Source: Amycolatopsis bullii (GTDB lineage: Bacteria; Actinomycetota; Actinomycetes; Mycobacteriales; Pseudonocardiaceae). From it: a DNA stretch of 64,000 nt. This document shows positions 36,773 through 45,668 of this stretch, piece by piece. The DNA lies in contig NZ_BNAW01000002.1 in NCBI RefSeq assembly GCF_014654205.1, forward strand, positions 248,001-312,000, read 5' to 3'. A program made the translations under genes and the position numbers. How positions within the stretch are numbered: the first letter of the stretch is position 1; each line of letters starts with the position of its first letter. The notes under the pieces were generated by a model that had not been told where the DNA came from, made no database searches, and saw only the letters and a list, made by a program, of their open reading frames with translations.

Positions 36773-39003
36773 ATCGTCGATCGGCGGAACGAAGCGTGCG
36801 GGCGGGCCGGTGGGCCCGCCGCGGGTCGGCCGTGCTCATCCCGGTCGTCGTTCTGGTGGTGCTCCAGCTTGGCTGGCTGAGCTGGCTGGTGGCGGACGGG
36901 GGCCCTGTCCGCAAGGTGCTCGAGGCGCTGAGTTGGATCGCCGCGATCCTGGGGGTCGGCTTCTCCTTCGTCGAGCTCCGGAAGCAGCGCCCGAACCCGG
37001 CCGTCGAGCGCAGCGTGTATATGGGCCGGGCACTCCACCTCGACGGCGATCGACTTCCGAAGGTCGCTGATGTGTCATTGCTGGCGTTGCGGGTCAAGCG
37101 GGCCGTTGACACCCTCGACGCCGAGGGGCGGGATCTCCCTCCCTACGTACCCCGAGACCGCGATGAAGACTTGGAGTGGGCAATAGCGACCGGCGGTCTG
37201 GTGCTGTTGCACGGGCGAGCCGCCGCGGGAAAGAGCCGCGCGGCGGCCGAGGCGGTGCGCCGGTTGCGTCCCCACCACGATCTGCTCGTCCCCGTCGACG
37301 GCCCAGCGTTGCGAAGGATCGCCGAGTCGTCGGTCGCACTCACCGACACGGTCGTGTGGCTTGACGATCTCGAACGGTTCCTCGTTCCGGATGGCTTCGA
37401 CGTGGGCCTCCTGCAACAGCTGGCAGCCCCGGACTCGTCGGTTTGCGTGGTCGCCACGATCCGCGACAACGAACTCGCTGCTTACCGCACGGCGGATGGC
37501 GCGATCAACCAGGCGGCAGCGGACCTGATCTCGGCAATACCGCCGAGCCACCTGATCGTGATCAAACAGCACCTGACGACGACCGAGCAGGAAGGCGCGA
37601 GAACAGCGCAAGCGAGTGATCCGCGTGTCCGCCGTGCGCTCGCGGCGCCCGAGGGATTTGCCGAGTACCTGGCTGCGGGAACGTCAATGCTAGAGCGGTG
37701 GTCCATCGGTGACAGCCCGTTGTTCTACCTCGGCCAAGCGCTGATCAGTGCGGCGGTCGACTGCCGACGAGCCGGCTACACCGATGCCGTCACGAGCACC
37801 GCCCTCGCCGAGTTATACCGTGACTATCTGCCTTCACCGTGGGGCGATCGCCCCGACCTGCCTCCGATCGCCGACGGTCTGGCTTGGGCGGCCCGACCGG
37901 TGCTGGGCGCGAGTTCGTGTCTGCAACCACGCACTGACGGCACGTTCCTGGCTTCGGACTACCTGGTCGATCGCGCGCAGGAAGGCACCAGCCCCCTGGG
38001 CGACGCCCCAATTCCGGACGGCACGTGGGAAGTTCTGTTTCGGCTCAGCGCGGATCAGAGTGTCGTGTCGCTCGGATTCGGTGCTTACCGCGCCGGCCGG
38101 TTCGAGGTGGCCGAAAGATGCTTCCGACGTGCCTTCGAGGCCGGTGACCAAACAGCCCTCGGCCTGGTCGCTATCGCGATCGGAAGCATGGGGCGCTTCT
38201 CCGAAGTCCGGGCGATTTTCGAGAACGCAGCCCGGTCCGGAAACAAGGCCGTCACGCTTCGCGCCGCCCTGTCGCTTTCTCTGAACGGCAGGTTCGAGGA
38301 CATGCTGGATCTTGCCCACCAGGCAGCCGATATCGGCGACGGATACGCGCTTCTCGCTCTGGCGAACTGCTTCGCACCAGGCAAGCGCTGGGGAGACCTC
38401 TTCGATCTCGCCGTCTACACCGTCGACCACGACCTGAAGGAAATGGTCACCCTGGTCATGACGACAGCCTCGCGCCACCTGAGCGAGAACGACCTCCTCC
38501 GCCTCGCATGCCACGCCCTCGACAGCCACTACGGGGATGCCATCGTCTCCACACTGCTAAGCACAGACCTCTCGCCCGCTCAAACCTCCGCACTCCTGCA
38601 GCATGCCCTGCGGAGCACCAACACCGAGGGCATCGACGCGGTACTCGCCTGGCTTGCGCATCGCCAGCGGTTTGCCGAGGTCACCGCCTTTGCAGGAACC
38701 ATGCTACACGCTGGCGAGAACGGAATATTGAGGTCAGCCATGGCAGCTCTCATCGAGCACGGAAGAATAGGCGAATTCGTCACATTGTCAAAGGAATCAA
38801 TTGATGTGAGTAATACCGATGCAATTCACGCTTCCGCCGCATACCTGAATTTGAAGAACAGGCAAGATATTTTCGATGAGCTGATCCAACATGCCGCAGG
38901 CATCGGGAACGTCGAATCACTGGAGATCCTGGAAAATTCTGTCGGTGGGCGGCACGACAGCACCCGCACGGCGAGTCACGACGACGCCGACGAGGGAGCG
39001 TAG
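36769..39003 (+). CDS. membrane-anchored P-loop NTPase with helical (TPR/Sel1-like) repeats
   Basis: 744 residues. Two membrane spans (about 21-42 and 52-70) anchor it, with most of the chain probably cytoplasmic. Walker A is GRAAAGKS at 149-156 and Walker B is TVVWLDDLERF near 194-203. Beyond about 420 are repeated two-helix units such as FGAYRAGRFEVAERCFRRAFEAGDQTALGLVAIAIGSMGRF. This is STAND-like (sensor NTPase plus repeats). Coupled to the response regulator by GTGA at 36769. From about 37,000 on, and strongly after 38,700, it is much richer in A and T than its neighbours, suggesting acquired DNA. Not a characterised family to me; a signalling or defence NTPase is plausible. Confidence 0.8.
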   Translation: MNRRSAERSVRAGRWARRGSAVLIPVVVLVVLQLGWLSWLVADGGPVRKVLEALSWIAAILGVGFSFVELRKQRPNPAVERSVYMGRALHLDGDRLPKVADVSLLALRVKRAVDTLDAEGRDLPPYVPRDRDEDLEWAIATGGLVLLHGRAAAGKSRAAAEAVRRLRPHHDLLVPVDGPALRRIAESSVALTDTVVWLDDLERFLVPDGFDVGLLQQLAAPDSSVCVVATIRDNELAAYRTADGAINQAAADLISAIPPSHLIVIKQHLTTTEQEGARTAQASDPRVRRALAAPEGFAEYLAAGTSMLERWSIGDSPLFYLGQALISAAVDCRRAGYTDAVTSTALAELYRDYLPSPWGDRPDLPPIADGLAWAARPVLGASSCLQPRTDGTFLASDYLVDRAQEGTSPLGDAPIPDGTWEVLFRLSADQSVVSLGFGAYRAGRFEVAERCFRRAFEAGDQTALGLVAIAIGSMGRFSEVRAIFENAARSGNKAVTLRAALSLSLNGRFEDMLDLAHQAADIGDGYALLALANCFAPGKRWGDLFDLAVYTVDHDLKEMVTLVMTTASRHLSENDLLRLACHALDSHYGDAIVSTLLSTDLSPAQTSALLQHALRSTNTEGIDAVLAWLAHRQRFAEVTAFAGTMLHAGENGILRSAMAALIEHGRIGEFVTLSKESIDVSNTDAIHASAAYLNLKNRQDIFDELIQHAAGIGNVESLEILENSVGGRHDSTRTASHDDADEGA

Positions 39004-39022
39004 GCGGGTCGCACGAGCTCAC

Positions 39023-40294
39023 CTACTTCGAGCCCGCCGGCGCCGTCGCCACCGCGGATTCCCCGAACTTGATCCCCTTCGCCTCCTTCCCGATCGCCGT
39101 CAAAACAGCCACCGCGATCAGTCCCGGCACCACCGTCCACATCAGCGCCGACGTGTACCCGTGCGACTCCGCGATCGCCTGCTGAATAGGCAGGTTCAAC
39201 GCCGCCAACAGGTTGCCCAGCTGGTACGTCACTCCCGGGTAGAAGCCGCGGATGGCGTCCGGGGACATCTCCGTCAGGTGGGCCGGGATCACTCCCCACG
39301 CCCCCTGGACCATGATCTGCATCAGGAACGATCCCAGCGCCAACATCCCCGCGCCGTGGTCGAAGGCGAAGATCGGGATCACCGGCAAGCCCAGGACCGC
39401 CGCCGTCACTATTGTCCTGCGGCGGCCCAACTTCTCCGACAGCGTTCCGAACGTCAGGCCGCCGATGATGGCTCCGATGTTGTACAGCACCGCTATCCAC
39501 GTGCTCGTCGCGGCACTCAGACCCGCGCCGCCGTTGTCGTGGGCTTTCAGGAAGCTCGGGTAGACGTCCTGGGTTCCGTGGCTCATCCAGTTGAACGCCG
39601 TCATCAGCAGGATCAGGTAGCCGAAGCGGCGGATGACCCTGGGGTTCAGCAGGATGTCCTTCACCGACGTCCGCGTCACCTTCAGCTGCTCGCGGGCCGT
39701 CTCCCACACCTCCGACTCGCGGACGCGCGCGCGGATCAGGAGGCTGATCAGCGCCGGGAAGATGCTCAGCACGAAGATCCAGCGCCACTGCAGGCCCAGG
39801 GCCGAGTGGAACAGCAGGTACGCCAGCGCCGCCAGCAGGTAGCCGATCGAGTAGCCGACCTGCAGCAGACCCGAGAAGAACCCGCGGCGCTCCGCCGGGA
39901 TCTTCTCCATCGCCAGCGCCGCGCCCAGACCCCACTCCCCGCCCATGCCGATGCCGTAGACGAACCGCAGCACCAGCAGCACCGTGAAGTTCGGCGCGAA
40001 CGCGCACAGCAGGCCGGCCACCGAATACAGCAGGACGTCGGCCATCAGCGGGATCCGGCGGCCGACGCGGTCGGCCCACAGGCCGAACAGGAGCGCCCCC
40101 ACCGGGCGCATCACCAGGGTCGCCGTCGTGATGAACGCCAGCTGCGTGGCCGTCGCCCCGAACGAGGCGTCCTTCGCGATGTCCGCCAGCACGAACACGA
40201 CGAGGAAGTAGTCGAACGAGTCCATGCTCCAGCCGAGCAGCGCCGCGAGGAACGCGTTGCGCTGATCCGGAGTAAGCGCTTTCCGATCCGTCAC
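39023..40294 (-). CDS. MFS transporter of the sialate:H+ symporter (SHS/JEN1-like) family
   Basis: About 423 residues from GTG 40294 ([29 protein letters not shown]); GTG 40321 is an alternative. Twelve membrane segments. SHS signs include [17 protein letters not shown] in span one, [19 protein letters not shown], and [26 protein letters not shown]. Relatives carry monocarboxylates (lactate, pyruvate) or sialic acid with protons. The sialidase 5 kb away makes sialate uptake worth considering, but the genes are in different units and catabolic genes are absent. It lies 20 bases from the convergent NTPase stop. Confidence 0.85.
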   Translation of the reverse strand: MTDRKALTPDQRNAFLAALLGWSMDSFDYFLVVFVLADIAKDASFGATATQLAFITTATLVMRPVGALLFGLWADRVGRRIPLMADVLLYSVAGLLCAFAPNFTVLLVLRFVYGIGMGGEWGLGAALAMEKIPAERRGFFSGLLQVGYSIGYLLAALAYLLFHSALGLQWRWIFVLSIFPALISLLIRARVRESEVWETAREQLKVTRTSVKDILLNPRVIRRFGYLILLMTAFNWMSHGTQDVYPSFLKAHDNGGAGLSAATSTWIAVLYNIGAIIGGLTFGTLSEKLGRRRTIVTAAVLGLPVIPIFAFDHGAGMLALGSFLMQIMVQGAWGVIPAHLTEMSPDAIRGFYPGVTYQLGNLLAALNLPIQQAIAESHGYTSALMWTVVPGLIAVAVLTAIGKEAKGIKFGESAVATAPAGSK

Positions 40295-40374
40295 GTTCGT
40301 CCCGTTCCGCCGGCTTCCCACACCGAAGACCTCAGGCCCGGTTTAGCACCCACCGCCCCCGGCGGGCAAGAGGA

Positions 40375-40881
40375 TCAGAGCGCGACGCGCGTGCGGACCC
40401 GGCGGCCGACGTCCCGGGCCCACGCCTTGATCCGGTCCCAGTCGCGGAAGTCGCCGGCACGCCGGCCCGAGGCCAGCAGCTTCGGGATCAGGCCGTGCAC
40501 GGTCGCCGGGTCGAGCCGGCCGCCGAAGGTGACCGTGCGTTCCGCGTCGATGCGCGCGGCCAGCAGGGCCACCTTCGCCGGCAGGCTGACCTGGTGCGTG
40601 GCCGCGCCGGGGCCGCAGGGTCCGCTGTGGAACAACCACACCGGACGCTCGGCGAGCGCCCGTGCGTTGCGTTCCAGCAGCCGGACGGCTTCCGGCCGCC
40701 ATCGGTGGTAGTACAGCGCGCTGCCGACGACGACCGCGCCGTAGTGCTCGACGCCGGCCACGTCGGCGGCGTCGCGCACGTCGACGGTCAGGCCCGCGGC
40801 ACCGAGCTCGGCGGCGATGACCTCGGCGATCTGCCGGGTTCCGCCGTGACGCCCGGCGTAGGCGACGAGGACTGCGGTCAT
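40375..40881 (-). CDS. flavodoxin-domain protein (HemG-like)
   Basis: 168 residues from ATG 40881 (a start at 40890 adds three residues). It begins TAVLVAYAGRHGGTRQIAEVIA, where the AGRHGGTRQIA loop is the phosphate-binding loop for FMN. GAVVVGSALYYHRW near 50-63 and LFHSGPCGP near 85 are the other FMN-contacting loops. The group includes flavodoxin-like protoporphyrinogen oxidase HemG and stand-alone electron carriers. It lies 91 bases downstream of the nitric oxide synthase gene on the same strand and could be its electron donor (inference). Confidence 0.82.
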   Translation of the reverse strand: MTAVLVAYAGRHGGTRQIAEVIAAELGAAGLTVDVRDAADVAGVEHYGAVVVGSALYYHRWRPEAVRLLERNARALAERPVWLFHSGPCGPGAATHQVSLPAKVALLAARIDAERTVTFGGRLDPATVHGLIPKLLASGRRAGDFRDWDRIKAWARDVGRRVRTRVAL

Positions 40882-40972
40882 GCGTCCCATTGTCGGCCTT
40901 CGCGGACCGGACTGCCCCGCGGGTTGCGCACGATCCGCCGAACGGGCGCTCCCACGCTACTCTCCGCGGTTC

Positions 40973-42127
40973 TCACGGCGGCGGCAGGAAGGCCGGTCGC
41001 TCCGACGGGTCCGGTTCGTCGTAATAGCGGTGGAAGACCGCGGTTTGCCCACCGGACAACGGCGGCACGATCCAGCTCCACTCCGCCGGGCACCGGCGCC
41101 CGGCCCGCTCCTCGCGTTCCAGGTGTGCCAGGAACCGGTGCGCTTCGGTGTGGTGGTCGGCCATCGTGACGCCGGCCGCGTCGAAGGAGTGCTGCACCGC
41201 CAGCGTCAGCTCGACCAGCGCCCGGTCGCGCCACAGCGTGCGCTCGGACGTCGTGTCCAGGCCCATCAACTCGGCGATGACGGGCAGCAGGTCGTAGCGC
41301 TGCCCGTCGGCCAGGTTGCGGGCGCCGATCTCGGTGCCGAGGTACCAGCCGTTGAACGGCGCGGCCGGATACGTCACGCCGCCGATCTCCAGCGGCATGT
41401 TGCTGATCGCGGGCACGGCGTGCCAGCGCAGCCCCAGCCCGGCGAACCAGCGGTGGTCGGGGTGGGTCAGCGGGACCTCGAGGACGGCGTCCGGCGGCAG
41501 CGTGAACAGCCGCGGCCGGCCGGGCTCGGCCTCGATCACCAGTGGCAGGACGTCGAAGGAACCTCTTCGCTCCGGCGGCCGCCAGCCGAGTCTTCGCACC
41601 TGCTCGGTGAACTCGGCGTAGCGCGGGTCGCCGAGCACCGAGCCGTCTTCGAAGCGGTACCCGGCGTAGCGGATCAGCTGTTCGTTGTGGATGCGCGGGC
41701 CCGGCGCGTCCGGGGTGTCCGGCGCGAAGACGGTGATCGTCGGGCGGATCCGGCCGCCGCGGGTGGCCTGCTGGAGGTGGGCGACGCACTCGCCGGCGAT
41801 GGCGGCGGCGCCGGTGACCCGGCGGCGGTCCCGGATCCGCAGGCTGCGCCAGTACAGCCGGCCGATGCAGCGCGCCGAGTTGCGCCACGCGACGCGCGCG
41901 CCGTACGCCAGTTCGGCCGGGGTGTGCCGGTAGGTGCCGGTTTCCATGATTTCCGCACGCACCTGCGCCAGCCTGTCCTCGAACCGCTCGCCCGCTTCCG
42001 CCGCGCCTTCGGCGAACATCCGGTCCAGGAATTCCTCCGCTTCCGCGGAATTGACGCCCTGCTCTTCCGAGACGCGCTGAGGGCGGAACGGCAGCGCAGG
42101 TGTCACCCGCTCGGGTGTAACGGTCAC
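40973..42127 (-). CDS. nos: bacterial nitric oxide synthase oxygenase
   Basis: 384 residues from GTG 42127; the open frame reaches 42418 but the extra part has no family resemblance. The heme thiolate is Cys87 in AWRNSARCIGRLYW. The arginine-binding Glu266 lies in FNGWYLGTEIGARNLAD, and MPLEIGGVTYPAAPFNGW matches the substrate/heme pocket. As in all bacterial NOS of this type there is no reductase domain, so electrons must come from a flavodoxin or other partner, and a flavodoxin gene follows directly. The product would oxidise arginine to citrulline and NO, used for stress protection or for nitration in natural product synthesis; no such cluster is visible here. Confidence 0.92.
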   Translation of the reverse strand: MTVTPERVTPALPFRPQRVSEEQGVNSAEAEEFLDRMFAEGAAEAGERFEDRLAQVRAEIMETGTYRHTPAELAYGARVAWRNSARCIGRLYWRSLRIRDRRRVTGAAAIAGECVAHLQQATRGGRIRPTITVFAPDTPDAPGPRIHNEQLIRYAGYRFEDGSVLGDPRYAEFTEQVRRLGWRPPERRGSFDVLPLVIEAEPGRPRLFTLPPDAVLEVPLTHPDHRWFAGLGLRWHAVPAISNMPLEIGGVTYPAAPFNGWYLGTEIGARNLADGQRYDLLPVIAELMGLDTTSERTLWRDRALVELTLAVQHSFDAAGVTMADHHTEAHRFLAHLEREERAGRRCPAEWSWIVPPLSGGQTAVFHRYYDEPDPSERPAFLPPP

Positions 42128-42556
42128 CGCGGTTCCCCACTCTCCGAAATCGCGATCTGCAGCCGGACGAAAACGTTCACGGTTCCTCCGAGGGTCGCCG
42201 TCGACAGGACGGCCGGATGTCCCCACTGCCCTCGGAACTCCGGCCAGGCGGGGGAGGATACCCCACGTTTCGCGAGGCGGGCTCCGCCACTCGGGAACGA
42301 CGTCCCGGCCATCCGGGAATTCCAGCGCAAACCGGCTCGACCGGAAAAAACAACTGCTACCAAGCGTTATTCGGACATGGCTGTGCGCATTCTCCGTCAA
42401 TCGATCACGCGTGAGCACGAAATCGGCGTGATCCTTTGCCGCACGCTCGCCTGCGTCTTTTCGTGGGTATTCGCCGAACGGTCTTCACCGGGGGCGGCCG
42501 GCCGGGTACGCGCGCCCGCGTTAGAGTCGCGGTGATCGGCAGAGGAGGGACGATTC
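42128..42556. other. 429-base intergenic region between divergent nos and cobW-like genes
   Basis: No gene is supported here. The segment is AT-richer in the middle (about 42,330-42,470), as expected for two divergent promoters. I see no strong palindrome and no recognisable zinc (Zur) box. AGAGGAGGGA at 42541-42550 is the ribosome binding site of the CobW-family gene. Confidence 0.5.
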
Positions 42557-43582
42557 GTGAACGCCAGGCGCATCCCCGTGGTCCTCGTCGCCGGGTTCCT
42601 CGGCGCTGGGAAGACGACGCTGCTCAACCACCTGCTCGCCAACCGCGAGGGGGCCCGGGTCGGCGTGGTGGTCAACGACTTCGGCCAGGTGAACGTCGAT
42701 GCGCTCGCCGTCGCCGGCCAGGTCGACACGATGGTCTCGCTCGGCAACGGGTGCCTGTGCTGTGCGGTCGACGCCAGCGGGCTGGACGCGATGCTCGCGA
42801 AGCTGTCCAGCGCCGAAGCGGGCATCGACGTCATCGTCGTCGAAGCCAGCGGCATCGCCGAGCCCCGCGACCTCATCCGGCTGATGATCGCCAGCGAGAA
42901 CCCGGACATCCGCTACGGCGGGCTGGCCGAGGTCGTCGACGCCGCCGAGTTCGAAGCCGCCCGCGAACGCCACCCCGAGCTCGCCGATCACCTGCGGCTG
43001 GCCGACCTCGTGGTGCTGAACAAGGCCGACCGGGTGCCCGCCGAGGCACTCGCGAAGCTCACCGCGACCGTCGAAGAGCTGGCGCCGGGCCGCCCGCTGC
43101 TGGTCACCGAGCACGGGCGGGTCGACCCGCGGCTGTTCTTCGACCCCGAGCCCCGCGGTGAGCGAGCCGGCCAGCTGTCGTTCGACGACCTGCGCGAGGA
43201 CGACCACGACCACTCGCGGCACCTGCACGCCGAGTACCAGACGGTCACCTTCACGGCCGAAACGCCGCTCGCCCCGCGCGCCTTCGTCGAGTTCCTCGAG
43301 CGGCGCCCGGCCGGGCTCTACCGGATGAAGGGCCAGGCCGACTTCGGCCCCACCGGCCCGGAAGCCCGCTTCCACCTGCACACCGTCGGCGGGTTCGTGC
43401 AGCTGGAGCGGTCGGCCTGGCCGCCGGGCGAGCCCCGGCGGACCGAGCTGGTGCTGATCGGCGCCGGCATCGACACCGACGCCGTGCTCGCCGAGCTCGG
43501 CCGCTGCCTGGCCGAGAACCCGGACACGGTGGACGAACGCGGCCTGCTGCACATCCTGCGGTACCTGCCCGACCAGGCCTGA
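42557..43582 (+). CDS. CobW/COG0523 family GTPase, putative metal chaperone
   Basis: 341 residues from GTG 42557. Walker A GFLGAGKT at 13-20, Walker B IVVEASGIAEP, and NKADR for guanine recognition. The family metal site C-L-C-C is at residues 66-69 (GNGCLCC). A His-rich loop DDHDHSRHLH lies between the GTPase and the C-terminal domain, which begins at YQTVTFTAE. COG0523 members deliver zinc or other metals to target proteins and are often induced by zinc starvation. The next gene encodes a small CxxC protein. Confidence 0.9.
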   Translation: MNARRIPVVLVAGFLGAGKTTLLNHLLANREGARVGVVVNDFGQVNVDALAVAGQVDTMVSLGNGCLCCAVDASGLDAMLAKLSSAEAGIDVIVVEASGIAEPRDLIRLMIASENPDIRYGGLAEVVDAAEFEAARERHPELADHLRLADLVVLNKADRVPAEALAKLTATVEELAPGRPLLVTEHGRVDPRLFFDPEPRGERAGQLSFDDLREDDHDHSRHLHAEYQTVTFTAETPLAPRAFVEFLERRPAGLYRMKGQADFGPTGPEARFHLHTVGGFVQLERSAWPPGEPRRTELVLIGAGIDTDAVLAELGRCLAENPDTVDERGLLHILRYLPDQA

Positions 43583-43650
43583 CCGCTCCGCCACGCCGAA
43601 GATCGGCAAATGCGCCGCCGTCCCGGCCACCGCGACGGACACTGACCGCC

Positions 43651-43905
43651 ATGACGACCACCGCGGTGAGCGCACCACGCTGGTACCTGGTCGGCGTGCT
43701 GCCCGAAGACGTCCCCCTGGCCCACCTGATGACTCGCTCCGGCGACCTCCGCTACCGGCGTTCCGCCTGCGGGGAACGGGAATCCCGCAGCTGGAAACCC
43801 GTGGACCTGGCCACGTCCGAACTCGCGCCGTGCCCGGCGTGCATCGCGACGCTGTCCGGCGTCGGCGAGGACCGCGGCCAGCTGGTCCTGGACCTGCCGG
43901 TCTAG
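43651..43905 (+). CDS. small Cys-containing hypothetical protein
   Basis: 84 residues. Short beta-like segment RWYLVGVLPEDVPLAHLMT, then RRSACGERESRSW and LAPCPACIATL, giving Cys40 and a Cys61-x2-Cys64 pair that could bind one metal ion with an additional ligand. No named domain. It is 68 bases behind the CobW-family GTPase and might be a client (inference). The stop overlaps the convergent TetR gene by four bases. Confidence 0.6.
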   Translation: MTTTAVSAPRWYLVGVLPEDVPLAHLMTRSGDLRYRRSACGERESRSWKPVDLATSELAPCPACIATLSGVGEDRGQLVLDLPV

Positions 43906-44447
43906 ATCAACGTCTCCGCGAGCCGTTTCGCCGTGTGGAACGGCTGCGCGCTCTGCGCGATCACCGACGTGACCGCGGCGCCTTCCAGCAGCAGCATCAG
44001 CTCGTCGGCGCGCTCGGGATCGGCGGCCCGGAGCTGCGCCCGCAGATAGCCGTGCAGCGCGGTCTTGTGGTGGCGGACCACCTCGCGGACCGGGTCGGCC
44101 GGATCGGGGAACTCCGAGGTCGCGTTGAGGAAGGCGCAGCCGCGGTAGCCGTCGGCCGACAACCAGGCTTCGTAGGCGTCGAACACCGCGAGCACCCGCT
44201 CCCGCGGATCGGCGTGCGCAGCGGTGATCCGGTCGATCTCCTCCTGCCACCGCCGGTCGCGTTCCCGCAGGTACGCGACGACGAGCCGGCTCTTGGAGCC
44301 GAAGTTGCCGTAGAGGGCCGCCTTCGTCACGCCGGCTTCGGCCGCCACTGTGTCGACACCCACGGCGTGGATGCCGTCGCGGTAGAACAGCCTCGAGGCG
44401 GCCTTGAGCACCTTCGCACCCGCGTCCCCGGGACGAGTCCGGCCCAC
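43902..44447 (-). CDS. TetR family transcriptional repressor of the adjacent MFS gene
   Basis: 181 residues starting at GTG 44447, which has GGAAGGAG at good spacing; an in-frame ATG at 44501 is a weaker choice. The helix-turn-helix is VLKAASRLFYRDGIHAVGVDTVAAEAGVTKAALYGNFGSKSRLVVAYL. The C-terminal ligand domain includes YRGCAFLNATSEF, as in the AcrR-like/TetR_C group. Divergent from the MFS gene 44544-45668, with the palindrome 44509-44534 in between. Confidence 0.9.
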   Translation of the reverse strand: MGRTRPGDAGAKVLKAASRLFYRDGIHAVGVDTVAAEAGVTKAALYGNFGSKSRLVVAYLRERDRRWQEEIDRITAAHADPRERVLAVFDAYEAWLSADGYRGCAFLNATSEFPDPADPVREVVRHHKTALHGYLRAQLRAADPERADELMLLLEGAAVTSVIAQSAQPFHTAKRLAETLI

Positions 44448-44508
44448 AGCGCTCCTTCCGAACAGATCGGTATTGCTTTCTACCTGCGCTGATCCTAGCA
44501 TCACTTGA

Positions 44509-44534
44509 CACCAGACAGACCTGTCTGTTTGGTG
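44509..44534. promoter_or_regulatory. TetR operator in the divergent TetR/MFS promoter
   Basis: Two 12-base arms, 44509-44520 and 44523-44534, are inverted repeats with one mismatch around CT; the core is AGACAGACCTGTCTGT. The sequence overlaps TTGACA (44505-44510), a consensus -35 box. Both position and form match operators of TetR repressors that control an adjacent exporter and themselves. Confidence 0.75.
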
Positions 44535-44543
44535 GATGGAGTG

Positions 44544-45668
44544 GTGACGCAGACGAAGCCGGACCGGTGGATGGCGACGGCCGCGGCCGGCGCGGTCGTG
44601 ATCGCCCTCTGCTACGGGTTCGGGCGCTACGCGTACGGGCCGTTCGTGCCGCGGTTCAGCGAAACGTTCGGGCTGACGCCGGTCGGCGTCGGCGTGCTCG
44701 GCGGGTTGTCCACGGCCGGGTACGGCCTCGGGCTGCTGCTCGCGCCGAGGACGTCCGCGCGGTCGGCGCGCGACACCGTGCTGCTGGCGGCGGTGTCCGC
44801 GACGCTCGGCCTGGCGCTGATGGCTCTCGCTCCGCACGTGACGGTGTTCGGCACCGGGATCGTCGTCGCCGGGGCGGGCGCGGGCCTCGTCTCGCCCGGT
44901 GTGGCCCAGCTGGTCGGCGAGACGGTCGCGGCGCACACCCGCGCCCGGGCGCAGACGTGGGCCAACACCGGCACCGGCCTGGGGCTGGCCGCGTCGGCGT
45001 TCACTCCCCTGCTCGCGCTCGGCTGGCCGGTGATCTGGTCGGCGTTCGCCGCCCTGGGCGTGGCGGTCACCGTGGCCGCCTGGCGGCTGTTGCCGCGATC
45101 GCCGGGCGTCCCCGCGGCCTCGGGTCCCGTCCGCGGGGTGGTGCCGCTCGTGGCGAACTCCGTCCTCATCGGCGTGACGAGTGCGCCGTACTGGACGTTC
45201 TCCAGCTCCCGGCTCGCCGGAACCGGGCTGAGCCCGGTCGCCGCGACCTGGTGCTGGGCCACGATCGGCGTGGCCGGGCTGCTCGGGGGCCTGGCCGGGC
45301 CCGCGGCCGAGCGCGCGGGCCTGCGACCGGTCAACCTCGTGACGTGGACCTTCGCCGCCGCGGGCATCGCCCTCCTCGCCGTGCCGGATCCGGGTGTGCC
45401 GGTGGCCCTGCTCTCCAGCGCCCTCTTCGGCAGCACCTACATGGCCCTGACCGGGCTGTGCATCCTCTGGGCCGCGCGCCTGGTCCCCGAGCGGCCGGCC
45501 CGGGGCATCACGTGGTCGTTCGCCGGGCTCGGCGTCGGCCAGACGGTGGCCTCCCCGCTGGCCGGCACGCTGGCCGCCGGGGTGGGGTCCGCGGCGGTGT
45601 TCGGGCTGACCGCCCTGGTGGCCCTCACGGCATGGAGCCAGCTGCACCCCCGCCTCGCGCCGCCCTGA
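44544..45668 (+). CDS. MFS transporter (YbfB/MFS_4-like), TetR-controlled
   Basis: About 374 residues from GTG 44544; GTG 44541 is equally possible and the ATG-like starts further up lie in the operator. Around 12 membrane spans. It begins IALCYGFGRYAYGPFVPRFSETFGLTPVGVGVLGG, characteristic of the YbfB/YjiJ subgroup, with LVGETVAAHTRARAQTWANTGTGLG in the middle. Substrate not known; the divergent TetR repressor and operator suggest drug or metabolite efflux. It abuts the convergent LigD-polymerase stop at 45669. Confidence 0.85.
   Translation: MTQTKPDRWMATAAAGAVVIALCYGFGRYAYGPFVPRFSETFGLTPVGVGVLGGLSTAGYGLGLLLAPRTSARSARDTVLLAAVSATLGLALMALAPHVTVFGTGIVVAGAGAGLVSPGVAQLVGETVAAHTRARAQTWANTGTGLGLAASAFTPLLALGWPVIWSAFAALGVAVTVAAWRLLPRSPGVPAASGPVRGVVPLVANSVLIGVTSAPYWTFSSSRLAGTGLSPVAATWCWATIGVAGLLGGLAGPAAERAGLRPVNLVTWTFAAAGIALLAVPDPGVPVALLSSALFGSTYMALTGLCILWAARLVPERPARGITWSFAGLGVGQTVASPLAGTLAAGVGSAAVFGLTALVALTAWSQLHPRLAPP

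Noticed and set aside
32469..40294. A sialic acid utilisation operon joining the sialidase and the SHS-family carrier
   Set aside because: The genes are on opposite strands with a terminator, a two-component system and an NTPase in between, and no catabolic enzymes are present.
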